64,000 nucleotides of DNA from contig NZ_JAPMLT010000002.1 of assembly GCF_026410385.1 (NCBI RefSeq), positions 496,001 through 560,000 of the forward strand, in the 5' to 3' direction. The position numbers and the translations under genes are program-made. The notes below the pieces were generated by a model. The model was not told the DNA's origin, made no database searches, and saw only the letters and a program-made list of their open reading frames with translations. This stretch comes from Tumebacillus lacus. Lineage in GTDB: Bacteria > Bacillota > Bacilli > Tumebacillales > Tumebacillaceae. Each line of letters starts with the position of its first letter. The stretch's first letter is position 1. This document shows, in pieces, positions 52,504-60,865 of this stretch.

Positions 52504-53064
52504 CTACACCAGTTTCAATTTGGCCAAGCCCAGCCCCGTCGCCAGCCCGATCAGCAGGCAGATCCACAACAGCGTGATCAGCATCGCCACCACGTGAGCG
52601 ACGCCGCTCCCGTGCAGATCTTCTCGGTACCGCCACAGCAAAAACGCTGCCGCAAGTCCGAGCGGCAGGGGAAAGAGCGAGACAAACTCCTTGTACTCCA
52701 TCACCACCGTGTGCGCCGCCGGAGCGTTGGCGAGATACCACTGCTGCGCGCCGTCGTGCGCCCGGTAGCCGATGTACAGCCAGTTGCCGAAGATCACCGA
52801 CAGCAACGTCAGCAGATTGGTGATCCACAGCGGTCCGATCAGCCGTTTGGTCGCTTCTTCGCGACCGCGCAGGAGCGGGTAGGTGAGGTGGAGCAGGAAG
52901 GCGCTCACGATCACAGTCAACATCGAGGCCAGCCCGTGCAGCGCGCCGACCGTCTGCCGCGTGCCAAGACCCAGCCATGTAAAGCAGGGGATGGATAAAA
53001 AGAGCAGGGCGGCTGCCACACCTTGCGCAACCGCCAAGTCACGTGCGTTAAACATCTGTTTCAT
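52504..53064 (-). CDS. Membrane protein of the phosphoesterase operon (large)
   Basis: 186 residues with about five helices and several histidines within or near helices (GALHGLASMLTVIVSAFLLH; AAHTVVMEY), an arrangement also seen in haem-binding membrane proteins, though this is weak. A conserved loop reads NWLYIGYRAHDGAQQWYLAN. No family recognised. Begins 4 bases after the phosphoesterase stop, so tightly coupled. Confidence 0.7.
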   Translation of the reverse strand: MKQMFNARDLAVAQGVAAALLFLSIPCFTWLGLGTRQTVGALHGLASMLTVIVSAFLLHLTYPLLRGREEATKRLIGPLWITNLLTLLSVIFGNWLYIGYRAHDGAQQWYLANAPAAHTVVMEYKEFVSLFPLPLGLAAAFLLWRYREDLHGSGVAHVVAMLITLLWICLLIGLATGLGLAKLKLV

Positions 53065-53068
53065 GCTC

Positions 53069-54034
53069 TTATCTGTTCACCGTAAACGAGTCGAGCAGGT
53101 TGTTGTTCACATCGTAGGTCTTGAACGTGGCGAGACCGTCAGCGATGTCGACGACCATGTAGTGGTAGCTCGCCTTCGGACCGACCGTCACACCGCGCGA
53201 GTCGGACACTTTCGATGAGAGCGGCGCACCGGCCCCGCCGAGCGTCAGTTGGTAGATCGATTTTTCGAACGTGTATCCGTTGCCGTTGAAGGACGAGTTG
53301 ATCAGACGGCGGTTGTAGTTGTGTTCGTGACCAACAAAGGCGGCGGTGACGTTGTTGTTGTCGAGCACGTCCCAGAACGCGTCGCGGTTCGACGGCGAAC
53401 CGTCCAGCGAGCCGCCGTAGTGCGCGCCGATCGGATACGCCGGCACGTGCCACTGCACAAAGGTATGTTGCTTGCCGCTGGTGGACAACACCGAGTTCAG
53501 CCAGTTGCGCTGGGTCGTATCGACCACATATTTGCCGCTGGAATTTTTGCGGTCGGAGTTGACCGTGACAAAGCGGGCATTGCCAAAGTCAAAGTAGTAC
53601 GCAGTTCGCTGGTAGCCGGAGAGCTGATTGCTCGGCAGGTAGGAGAATTGATTGGAGAAGATCGTCTCGTCATGCTCGTGGTTGCCAAGAGCGGGATATA
53701 CCATGTTCAGCGGGTAGTAATCATCCACGATGTTCTTCCAAGCGGTCAACTCCGAGTTGACGGCCGAGCCGCCGTACACTTGGTCACCGGTGAACAGCAG
53801 GAACGAAGGTTGCGGCGAGATGCCTTTCACCTTGGTCAGCAGAGCGCGCAGTTGCGTCTCGTTGACCCCGCTGGACGAACCGCGCGAGTCCCCCATCACC
53901 ACAAATCGGAACGATGTCGTGGCCGCTTCCACCTTGTCCGTTTCTTCCACACCCGGCACTCCGCCGGAAAATGCAAACAGCGGTGCGGCGACCGCTGCCG
54001 CTACAAGCGACAGCATCCATTTTTTCTTTTTCAT
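53069..54034 (-). CDS. Secreted metallophosphoesterase
   Basis: 321 residues. Signal peptide (about 1-38, ends VEAA), then a calcineurin-like domain with all metal-ligand motifs: VMGDSRG (about 50), FTGDQVYGG, LGNHEHDET, VQWHVPAYP and FVGHEHNYNRR. It probably hydrolyses phosphate esters or diesters outside the cell with a two-metal centre; substrate unknown. No C-terminal jelly-roll of its own: that domain occurs on the degenerate paralogue in the same operon. First gene of the five-gene operon; AGGAGG precedes the ATG. Confidence 0.92.
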   Translation of the reverse strand: MKKKKWMLSLVAAAVAAPLFAFSGGVPGVEETDKVEAATTSFRFVVMGDSRGSSSGVNETQLRALLTKVKGISPQPSFLLFTGDQVYGGSAVNSELTAWKNIVDDYYPLNMVYPALGNHEHDETIFSNQFSYLPSNQLSGYQRTAYYFDFGNARFVTVNSDRKNSSGKYVVDTTQRNWLNSVLSTSGKQHTFVQWHVPAYPIGAHYGGSLDGSPSNRDAFWDVLDNNNVTAAFVGHEHNYNRRLINSSFNGNGYTFEKSIYQLTLGGAGAPLSSKVSDSRGVTVGPKASYHYMVVDIADGLATFKTYDVNNNLLDSFTVNR

Positions 54035-54100
54035 CTACATGACCTCCTCAGATAACTTCAACCAACAACACAAATTATAATGATAGATTGTAAATTTAAA

Positions 54101-54131
54101 TTGTGCGTTTCATAGAGATTTGACCTATAAT
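54101..54131 (+). promoter_or_regulatory. Promoter candidate of glutathione peroxidase gene
   Basis: TATAAT (54126-54131) with TTGTGC (54101-54106) at 19-base spacing. The -10 is strong, the -35 moderate. Confidence 0.55.
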
Positions 54132-54179
54132 GAACGGGTACACCTACATACCAAAAATCCCCACGAGGAGGCATCACCG

Positions 54180-54659
54180 ATGACCCAATCGATCCACGAC
54201 ATCGCCGTTACCACCGCGTCCGGCGAAACCACCACGCTCGGCGCCTACAAAGGCAAGGCCCTGCTGATCATCAACGTCGCGTCCAAATGCGGCTTTACCA
54301 ACCAATACGCAGGACTGCAGTCTCTCCATGAGAAGTACAAAGACCAAGGCCTCGCCGTCCTCGCCTTCCCGTGCAACGACTTCGGCGGGCAAGAGCCGGG
54401 CACCATCGAGGAAGTCCAACAGTTCTGTTCGACCACCTACGGCGTGACGTTCGACCTGTTCGACAAAGTGGGCATCCTCGAAAACACCCACCCGCTGTAC
54501 CAGTACCTGACCGCGCACGCAGAGCCGTCCGGCCAGGTGCAATGGAACTTTGAAAAATTCCTGATCGGCAAAGACGGCGCGATCCTCGGCCGCTTCGGCT
54601 CCCGCGTCAAACCGGACGATGCGGAACTGACCGACGCCATTGAAGCAGCACTCGCCTAA
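54180..54659 (+). CDS. Glutathione peroxidase family thiol peroxidase
   Basis: 159 residues, cytosolic. Reduces peroxides, in Firmicutes usually with thioredoxin. The catalytic tetrad is visible: cysteine in NVASKCGFT, glutamine in GGQEPG, tryptophan-asparagine in VQWNFEKFLI. The resolving cysteine would be in FPCNDFGG. ATG 54180 has GAGGAGG upstream; the earlier frame start at 54120 overlaps the promoter. Monocistronic. Confidence 0.95.
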   Translation: MTQSIHDIAVTTASGETTTLGAYKGKALLIINVASKCGFTNQYAGLQSLHEKYKDQGLAVLAFPCNDFGGQEPGTIEEVQQFCSTTYGVTFDLFDKVGILENTHPLYQYLTAHAEPSGQVQWNFEKFLIGKDGAILGRFGSRVKPDDAELTDAIEAALA

Positions 54660-54662
54660 CAC

Positions 54663-54700
54663 AAAAAGACCCTGTCACAGAGTGACAGGGTCTTTTTTAT
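54663..54700. terminator. Bidirectional terminator (peroxidase / DoxX)
   Basis: AAAAAGACCCTGTCAC pairs with GTGACAGGGTCTTTTT. The DoxX stop codon lies inside the stem. Confidence 0.93.
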
Positions 54701-55082
54701 CGCCGGACAAAACGCTCGACAGCCCGTATCCCGACTGACCGGAGATCGCAAAGTACGCCGACATCGCCAGCAGCAGCACTTCAAGCTCCATACCGCCGAC
54801 ATAACCGCCTTTCAGTTTGGCAGTGAAGATCGCGCCGACCATCACCACGCCGAACGCAGCGGCGATGTAGCGGGAGAACAAGCCGAGGATCAGCAGCGCA
54901 CCGCCGATCAGTTCGATGTAGCCGACCGGATAAGCGAGGAAGGAGGGGAGACCGAGGGAAGCGAAAAATCCGCCCACTTTGTCGAGGCCCATCTGCATTT
55001 TTTGCAGGCCGTGCAGCAGAAAGCTCAGGCCGAGCGCGAGACGCAAGATCGTCATCGCCACTTGATGTTGAGGGGTGAACAC
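54675..55082 (-). CDS. DoxX family membrane protein
   Basis: 135 residues, four helices. DoxX signature at the start: ILRLALGLSFLLHGLQKMQM, later GYIELIGGALLILGLFSRY. Members act in thiol/redox or quinone stress responses (for example CatD in B. subtilis). GTG start at 55082 with AGGAG 8 bases upstream. Divergent from a cupin regulator gene, with an inverted repeat between them. Confidence 0.9.
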   Translation of the reverse strand: MFTPQHQVAMTILRLALGLSFLLHGLQKMQMGLDKVGGFFASLGLPSFLAYPVGYIELIGGALLILGLFSRYIAAAFGVVMVGAIFTAKLKGGYVGGMELEVLLLAMSAYFAISGQSGYGLSSVLSGDKKDPVTL

Positions 55083-55145
55083 GGAAAACAGCTCCTTATA
55101 GAAATAATAGATTCATATTACAAAACCACCGCACACGAGGTTTCC

Positions 55146-55170
55146 TAATAGAAAACTTTGTTCTCTATTA
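55146..55170. promoter_or_regulatory. Operator-like inverted repeat between doxX and cupin regulator genes
   Basis: TAATAGA (55146-55152) and TCTATTA (55164-55170) form a perfect 7-base inverted repeat with an 11-base centre. A further TAATAGA half-site lies at 55105-55111, nearer doxX. Confidence 0.6.
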
Positions 55171-55265
55171 CATTCACAAGATATCACCCGCCCCACTGGT
55201 GTGTCAACCCCTTTTTCGCTATAATAAAACTCAGTTATTTTGCAGAAAACCTAGGAGTGAAGCTC

Positions 55266-55814
55266 ATGGCTCTCGATATCGGCACTTCGATCCGTGCCAT
55301 CCGCAAGCGAAAAGGCATTACGATCCCGCAGTTGTGCGAAGGCACCGGACTGTCAAAAGGCTTCATCAGCAACGTGGAAAACAACAAAACGTCCCCTTCG
55401 ATCGCCACGCTGGAGACGATCGCAAACTACCTGAACGTCCCGGTCGCCTATTTTCTGCTCTCCCGCTCCGAACGGATGGAGATCATCCGCAAAGACGAGC
55501 GCAAAGTGAAATCTTCACCATCCGGCGGCAAGATCGAATACTTGACCAAAGAAGGTCCGCTACGGATGATGATCGCCGAGATGCAGCCCGGCAGCTCGAC
55601 GGGAGAGAACCATTCGCATGAGGGGAAAGAAGTGCACCTCGTGCTCTCCGGACGACTGTACATCGAGTTCGGTGAAGAATCGGCCTATGTGGAGACGGGC
55701 GACACGTTTGCGTGGAACGCCATCGTCCCGCATGTTGTGAAAAATGTCGGCGACGACGTGGCGGTGATGCTGATCGCCATCTATAATGACAGCGATACCC
55801 CCTCGATCTACTAG
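55266..55814 (+). CDS. XRE-cupin transcriptional regulator
   Basis: 182 residues: helix-turn-helix (about 5-62; LCEGTGLSKGFISNVENNKT) and a C-terminal cupin (about 105-178; ENHSHEGKEVHLVLSGRLYI, then GDTFAWNAIVPHVVKNVGDD) with two histidines and a glutamate that may bind metal. A small-molecule-sensing regulator. The start is ATG 55266, with AGGAG upstream; an earlier in-frame ATG lacks one. It may control itself and the divergent doxX. Confidence 0.9.
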   Translation: MALDIGTSIRAIRKRKGITIPQLCEGTGLSKGFISNVENNKTSPSIATLETIANYLNVPVAYFLLSRSERMEIIRKDERKVKSSPSGGKIEYLTKEGPLRMMIAEMQPGSSTGENHSHEGKEVHLVLSGRLYIEFGEESAYVETGDTFAWNAIVPHVVKNVGDDVAVMLIAIYNDSDTPSIY

Positions 55815-55827
55815 AGAACGACAAAAA

Positions 55828-55866
55828 AGGGCCCGGCTGTGTGATGTCCACACGGCCGGGCTTTCA
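55828..55866. terminator. Terminator after the cupin regulator gene
   Basis: GCCCGGC.GTGTG pairs with CACAC.GCCGGGC. The T run is short on the + strand and longer on the minus strand, so it may serve both sides. Confidence 0.7.
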
Positions 55867-55964
55867 AGTTGAGGGGTATTTCATCAAAGCTCATTTCCAA
55901 ATGGGTTGATAACTGAGAACCGATCTCAATTACACACTTATCTTACCATCATTGAGAATGGTTT

Positions 55965-56261
55965 TCAATGGGCAATTTCCGCTTCCGCAGCGGGCGCGAG
56001 GTCAGACTCGTCTTGGAACAAGACTTCAAACACTTCGCCGTGCTGGAGGATGATGATGTTTTTCTTGCGCACCTTCATCACCGCGACCTCCGGTTTTTGC
56101 CGCATCGATTCGATGTAGTCGTCCGGCACTTCGCCCGCATCGCTGACGGTGATGCCTTGGATCTCTTTCTCCTCGTTTTCACCGAGTTCCGTGTCTTGCA
56201 ATTCCTCGAACAGGTCTGAGAAGACCTCGTAATTTTTCGTATAGACCGTCACACATCTCAT
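55965..56261 (-). CDS. Hypothetical acidic protein, 98 residues
   Basis: Very acidic and soluble. N-terminal beta-alpha unit (CVTVYTKNYEVFSDLFEEL), an acidic loop, then a basic strand pair (AVMKVRKKNIIILQHGEVFE) and an acidic tail. Not recognised. GGGAGAACC lies upstream of ATG 56261. No membrane segment or signal peptide. Confidence 0.6.
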   Translation of the reverse strand: MRCVTVYTKNYEVFSDLFEELQDTELGENEEKEIQGITVSDAGEVPDDYIESMRQKPEVAVMKVRKKNIIILQHGEVFEVLFQDESDLAPAAEAEIAH

Positions 56262-56403
56262 AGGTTCTCCCGCTCCTTCGCATGGTCACTCGTTTGGTAA
56301 CTATCGGAAATTAGGATGGACAAAAGATCGGGGGATTATGCGATTTCCCATTTTCGATTATGATGAAAGAAGTGTGTGATTCCCGCAGAAAAGAGGACCT
56401 TTC

Positions 56404-57630
56404 ATGTTTCGCTCCTTAAAAGAATATCCCCGGATCATGTGGATCATCTGCATCGGGGTGGCGATCTCGGCGATTGGCGAGTCGTTTCTCTGGCCGCTGA
56501 CGACCACCTATATCCACGTCACGCTCGGCAAATCGCTGACAGTCGCCACGCTGGTGTTGCTGTTGCAATACACCGGCTGTCTGATCGGCAATCTCGTCGG
56601 CGGCATGCTGTTCGACCGCTGGGACGGGCGCAAGACGATCGCGCTGGCGATCACCGGCGCGATCGTGCTTCTGCTGCTGATGTCGCTGCAGCTCGGCTTT
56701 GTCCAGTACGTCATCTTCCTCGTTTTGCTCGGGATCTGCAACGGCATGATCTGGCCGCTGCAGCGGGCGCTCGGCGCGACGTTGTGGCCGGAAGGGGGGA
56801 GGCGGGCGATGAACATGATCTACGTCGCCAACAACCTCGGCGTCGCCATCGGTGCGGCATCCGGCGGTCTGCTGGCATCGCACTCCTTCTCGATGGCGTT
56901 CCTTGGCAATGCGCTCACGTACGCCGTGTTCCTCGCCATCTTCCTGATCAACATCAAGCCCACTCACCTGATCCGCCAAAAAGAAGCGCAAAAGCAACGC
57001 GCCGCCGCACCGGCTGTGCGCGTCTCGATGCGCGTCTGGGCCTCGCTCGGGGCGATCTCCGTCGGCCTGACCGTGCTCGTGATCACCTACGTGCAGTGGC
57101 AGACGACGCTGTCCACCTACGTGCAGGCGCTCGGTGTGACGATGCCGCTCTACTCGTTCCTGTGGACGCTCAACGGTCTTGTGATCGTGCTGGGGCAGCC
57201 GATCCTCTCCTGGGCCTTGCACAAGAGCCGCCTGTCGATCCAAGGGCAGATCATCATCGGTGCGCTGATCTTCATCCTCTCGTGGATGATCATCTCCTCG
57301 ACGACCGCCTATCTTGGATTTGCCATCGCGATGTGCATCATCACCGTCGGCGAGATGCTGGTCTGGCCCGGCGTCCCGGCCATCGCCGCCGAACTAGCCC
57401 CCAGCGGGCGAGAGGGCATCTTCCAAGGCATCGCCTTCTCCGGGCAGTCGGTCGGCCGGATGATCGGACCGCTCCTCGGCGGCTTCCTCTATGAGCAGCA
57501 CTCGTCAGACAGCATGATCCTGACGATGACGGCGATCTCGGTGGTCGCACTGGGATGCTTCTTGCTCTACGGACGACTGGGGCGCAGGAGCACCCCGCAC
57601 GACGTATCCGCTGCGCCGCCTTCCCTCTAA
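56404..57630 (+). CDS. MFS transporter
   Basis: 408 residues, twelve helices in two halves. Motif A in the 2-3 loop reads GGMLFDRWDGRKT (a GxLxDRxGRK variant). The central loop is basic (LIRQKEAQKQRAAAP). Probably drug/H+ antiport by family resemblance; substrate unknown. AGGACC precedes ATG 56404. A lipoprotein gene follows 22 bases later and may be cotranscribed. Confidence 0.92.
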   Translation: MFRSLKEYPRIMWIICIGVAISAIGESFLWPLTTTYIHVTLGKSLTVATLVLLLQYTGCLIGNLVGGMLFDRWDGRKTIALAITGAIVLLLLMSLQLGFVQYVIFLVLLGICNGMIWPLQRALGATLWPEGGRRAMNMIYVANNLGVAIGAASGGLLASHSFSMAFLGNALTYAVFLAIFLINIKPTHLIRQKEAQKQRAAAPAVRVSMRVWASLGAISVGLTVLVITYVQWQTTLSTYVQALGVTMPLYSFLWTLNGLVIVLGQPILSWALHKSRLSIQGQIIIGALIFILSWMIISSTTAYLGFAIAMCIITVGEMLVWPGVPAIAAELAPSGREGIFQGIAFSGQSVGRMIGPLLGGFLYEQHSSDSMILTMTAISVVALGCFLLYGRLGRRSTPHDVSAAPPSL

Positions 57631-57652
57631 ACAAAAGGAGGATGTCACGTCT

Positions 57653-58222
57653 ATGAAACGTCTCTTCTGTGCATTGACCCTGTCTGTCGGTCTTTCCTTA
57701 TCTGTTGCGGGGTGCCAGTCATCTGATTCGAACATTGGCAACGCATCCCCGATCGCGCAGGAATCGAAATATCAAGACGCGATCCAATCGTGGGGGGAGC
57801 CCGCTTACCTCCCGACCTATCTCCCGAAACATGACTCACTTGAGATGGTAACCGTTCAGGAAAAAGAGGACAAAAGTCTCAACATCGTCACATACATCGT
57901 GCAGATCAATCAGACCCACACATCTGCCAAGGAGATCGTATCCCTCAAGTATGGGTTTGCAGAAAAGCGAGAAACTGTCCAAGAGACGATCAAGCGCCTC
58001 TCCAAGCCAGGGGGCAGAACGGAGTTTGGCTATCAAGAGATCGAGAAAATCAAGGTGGGAGACGCAGACGGCTATTGGTATCGCGTGCGCGACAAACATG
58101 GTGATACCCAAGTCGCCGAATTGATTTTCGACACCATCCATGTCTCCCTCCACAGCGAAAAAGTTGACAAAACAGAGTTTATGAAGATCGTCAACAGCTT
58201 GCGAAAAGTCAAGCCAGACTGA
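57653..58222 (+). CDS. Lipoprotein with DUF4367-like domain
   Basis: 189 residues. Signal peptide with lipobox VAGC near residue 20. The segment PAYLPTYLPKHDSLEMVTVQ followed by beta strands and YGFAEKRET, VGDADGYWYRVRDKHGD and a C-terminal helix resembles DUF4367 proteins that sense or process cell-surface signals in Firmicutes; the match is moderate. AGGAGG precedes the ATG. Its GC content is lower than that of the MFS gene before it. Confidence 0.7.
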   Translation: MKRLFCALTLSVGLSLSVAGCQSSDSNIGNASPIAQESKYQDAIQSWGEPAYLPTYLPKHDSLEMVTVQEKEDKSLNIVTYIVQINQTHTSAKEIVSLKYGFAEKRETVQETIKRLSKPGGRTEFGYQEIEKIKVGDADGYWYRVRDKHGDTQVAELIFDTIHVSLHSEKVDKTEFMKIVNSLRKVKPD

Positions 58223-58230
58223 TCAACACA

Positions 58231-58284
58231 AAAATACCCCTTCCCAGCACACAGATCACACATGCTGGAAAGGGGTGTTTTTTA
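58231..58284. terminator. Bidirectional terminator
   Basis: ACCCCTTCCCAGCA pairs with TGCTGGAAAGGGGT, with T runs on both strands. It serves the lipoprotein gene and the converging ABC-F gene. Confidence 0.88.
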
Positions 58285-58307
58285 ATGACTTATCACAACA
58301 GATGGAC

Positions 58308-59921
58308 CTACGCGTACATCGTCGCTTGCTTCTCTTTGATTACCGGGTCTTCGAGGTACTCGTCGTAGGTGGTCGCTTTGTCGATCAGGCCGTTCGGGGT
58401 CAGTTCCATGATCCGGTTGGCGATCGTCTGCACGAACTGGTGGTCGTGGGAGACGAACAGCAGGGAGCCGGTGTAGTTGATCAAGCCGTTGTTGAGCGCG
58501 GTGATCGATTCGAGGTCCAAGTGGTTGGTCGGCTCGTCCATCATCAACACGTTCGCTTGCTTGAGCATCATCATCGACAGCATGCAGCGCACTTTCTCAC
58601 CGCCGGAGAGCACGTTGGCTTTCTTCAGCGACTCTTCGCCGGAGAACAGCATGCGGCCGAGGAAGCCGCGGACAAACGTCTCGTCCGGGTCTTTGGAATA
58701 CTGACGCAGCCAGTCGACGAGGTTCAGGTCGGTGTCAAAGTAGTCCTTGTTGTCCTTCGGGAAATAGGCATTGGTCGTGGTCACGCCAAATTTGAACTCG
58801 CCGCTGTCCGGCTCGATCTCGCCTGCGAGCACTTGGAACAGGGTGGTCTTTGCCAGCTCATCCGGGCCGACAAACGCGATCTTGTCCCCTTTGTTGACGG
58901 TGAAGGAGATGTTGTTCAGCACCTTGACGCCTTCGATGGTGACGGTGAGATCGGAGACGGTCAGGATGTCATTGCCCGCCTCACGCTCCGGCTTGAAGTC
59001 GATAAACGGATATTTGCGGCTCGACGGACGGATGTCGTCGAGGGTGATCTTATCGAGCTGTTTCTTACGAGAAGTCGCCTGCTTCGACTTGGAAGCGTTG
59101 GCGGAGAAGCGGCGGATAAACTCTTCCAGCTCTTTGATCTTCTCTTCTTTTTTCTTGTTGACGTTCTTTTGCAGCTGCATCGCCAGTTGGGAGGACTCGA
59201 ACCAGAAGTCGTAGTTGCCCACGTACAGCTGGATCTTGCCAAAGTCGATGTCGGCGATGTGCGTGCAGACTTGGTTCAGGAAGTGACGGTCATGGGAAAC
59301 GACGATGACGGTGTTTTGGTAGCCGTGCAGGAAGTTCTCCAGCCATTTGATCGATTCCATGTCCAAGTGGTTGGTCGGCTCGTCCAGCAGCAGGATGTCC
59401 GGGTTGCCGAACAGGGCCTGAGCGAGCAGGACGCGGACTTTCTCCGAGCCGTCGAGGTCTTTCATCAATTTGTCGTGCATCGATTCCGGGATGCCAAGGC
59501 CGGAGAGCAACTCCGCCGCTTCCGACTCCGCGACCCAGCCGTTCAGCTCGGCAAACTCGCCTTCGAGCTCTGCGGCACGCATGCCGTCTTCGTCGGTCAT
59601 CTCCGGCTTTGCGTAGATCTCGTCGCGCTCGATCATGATGTCATAGAGGCGCTTGTGGCCGTAGATGACGGTGCGCAGGACTTGGAATTCGTCAAATTCG
59701 AAGTGGTTCTGCTTGAGGATCGCCAGACGCTCGCCCGGCGTGATGTTGACTTCGCCCTTGCTCGGGTCGATCTCGCCGGAGAGGATTTTCAGAAACGTGG
59801 ACTTGCCTGCGCCGTTCGCTCCGATCAGGCCGTAGCAGTTGCCCGGCGTGAACTTGATCGAGACGTCTTCAAACAGGGCGCGCTTGCCATATCGTAAAGT
59901 GATACCTTGAGTGCTGATCAT
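58308..59921 (-). CDS. ABC-F ATPase (YkpA-like)
   Basis: 537 residues, two ATP-binding domains without membrane helices, joined by a charged linker (about 235-320; NKKKEEKIKELEEFIRRF). First Walker A GANGAGKS; second is the variant GPDELAKTT; signatures DGSEKVR and LSGGEKVR; both Walker B LLLDEPTNHLD/LMMDEPTNHLD. It acts on ribosomes as a translation factor by family knowledge. The start was taken at ATG 59921, matching the usual N-terminus; an ATG five codons earlier is too close to AAAAGG. Confidence 0.93.
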   Translation of the reverse strand: MISTQGITLRYGKRALFEDVSIKFTPGNCYGLIGANGAGKSTFLKILSGEIDPSKGEVNITPGERLAILKQNHFEFDEFQVLRTVIYGHKRLYDIMIERDEIYAKPEMTDEDGMRAAELEGEFAELNGWVAESEAAELLSGLGIPESMHDKLMKDLDGSEKVRVLLAQALFGNPDILLLDEPTNHLDMESIKWLENFLHGYQNTVIVVSHDRHFLNQVCTHIADIDFGKIQLYVGNYDFWFESSQLAMQLQKNVNKKKEEKIKELEEFIRRFSANASKSKQATSRKKQLDKITLDDIRPSSRKYPFIDFKPEREAGNDILTVSDLTVTIEGVKVLNNISFTVNKGDKIAFVGPDELAKTTLFQVLAGEIEPDSGEFKFGVTTTNAYFPKDNKDYFDTDLNLVDWLRQYSKDPDETFVRGFLGRMLFSGEESLKKANVLSGGEKVRCMLSMMMLKQANVLMMDEPTNHLDLESITALNNGLINYTGSLLFVSHDHQFVQTIANRIMELTPNGLIDKATTYDEYLEDPVIKEKQATMYA

Positions 59922-59990
59922 ATGTGGTTGTACCATCCTTTTCTTTGTTTCATAAAGAAGTGCCACTATCCATAATAGCACAGAAACATC

Positions 59991-60017
59991 AAAAACCCTC
60001 ATCAAGTGAGGGTTTTT
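59991..60017. terminator. Terminator after Spo0M gene
   Basis: AAAAACCCTCA pairs with GTGAGGGTTTTT; AT flanks give T runs on both strands. Confidence 0.85.
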
Positions 60018-60024
60018 ACAAATT

Positions 60025-60789
60025 TTATCGACGGAACGCGCTCGGCAGGTGCCGCTTGCCGCCGTAGGAGCGCGGGTTGGCGAGCGTCTCCTCGATGGCA
60101 CGGCGCAGATGGGAGGCAACCTGCGCCCGGTCGGTGAGCACCTCGTTGGAGAGGAACACCTCGCGCTTGACCTCGATCTCGCTGAATCCGAGCAGTGTCG
60201 GCAGGTCGAGCTCCATCAGCAGACGCACACCGTCCGCTTCGACAGCCGCTTCAAACTCCAACTCGTTCAGGCGGCTGTAGTAGTCCTCCGGCACCGCGTA
60301 GGCGAACTCTTGGTTGTAGCCGTTGAATTCGCCGGAGTCATGCTTTTCCCGGAAGCCCATGTCGGCGATCGCGTCGAGCACGGCCGCAAAGCGGGGGGAG
60401 GGGAGGAGGGTGATCGCATCCCGGTCGCCGCTGTCGAGACCCTCTTCGATATCCAGATTGGTGGAGAAATAATACGACGCGTGGCGGCGGGAGACCGGCA
60501 GATTTTCCGGCAGGGTAAAGCGCACGTCCAGCGTCTTGCGCTCGCCCGGCGGCAGGTCAAACGCGCCGCTGACCGGGATGCTGGCGATCACCGGGTAGAT
60601 CGCGCTGTCTTCATATTTCATCTTCAAGTTCAAATCGAGCGTGATCCCGTTGATCGACTGTTCGACGTTGCCGCCGACGATTTGAAATTGGCCTTCCACT
60701 GTATCACCGAGACGATATTGATTGCCATTCAGTTGAAAATCGATCTGTGCAGATCCGACACCGATTTTGGCCATGAATTTTTTAAACAC
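60025..60789 (-). CDS. spo0M: Sporulation-control protein Spo0M
   Basis: 254 residues with an arrestin-like beta-sandwich. The N-terminus FKKFMAKIGVGSAQIDFQLN followed by YRLGDTVEGQFQIVGGNVEQ is the family hallmark. It is a cytosolic regulator that affects sporulation initiation and cell division. The start was set at GTG 60789, with GGATGGAG 8 bases upstream; another GTG three codons earlier is too close to it. Confidence 0.9.
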   Translation of the reverse strand: MFKKFMAKIGVGSAQIDFQLNGNQYRLGDTVEGQFQIVGGNVEQSINGITLDLNLKMKYEDSAIYPVIASIPVSGAFDLPPGERKTLDVRFTLPENLPVSRRHASYYFSTNLDIEEGLDSGDRDAITLLPSPRFAAVLDAIADMGFREKHDSGEFNGYNQEFAYAVPEDYYSRLNELEFEAAVEADGVRLLMELDLPTLLGFSEIEVKREVFLSNEVLTDRAQVASHLRRAIEETLANPRSYGGKRHLPSAFRR

Positions 60790-60865
60790 TCGGCTCACTC
60801 CATCCTGTTGTCGTTTTCACTTACTGAGGTATACGCAGGCAGGGGAGAGAGGTTTCAGTCTTTTT

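Noticed and set aside
58308-59921. Broken second Walker A of the ABC-F protein
   Set aside because: GPDELAKTT departs from GxxxxGKT, but as far as I recall YkpA-type proteins carry this alanine variant, so it is not evidence of inactivation.
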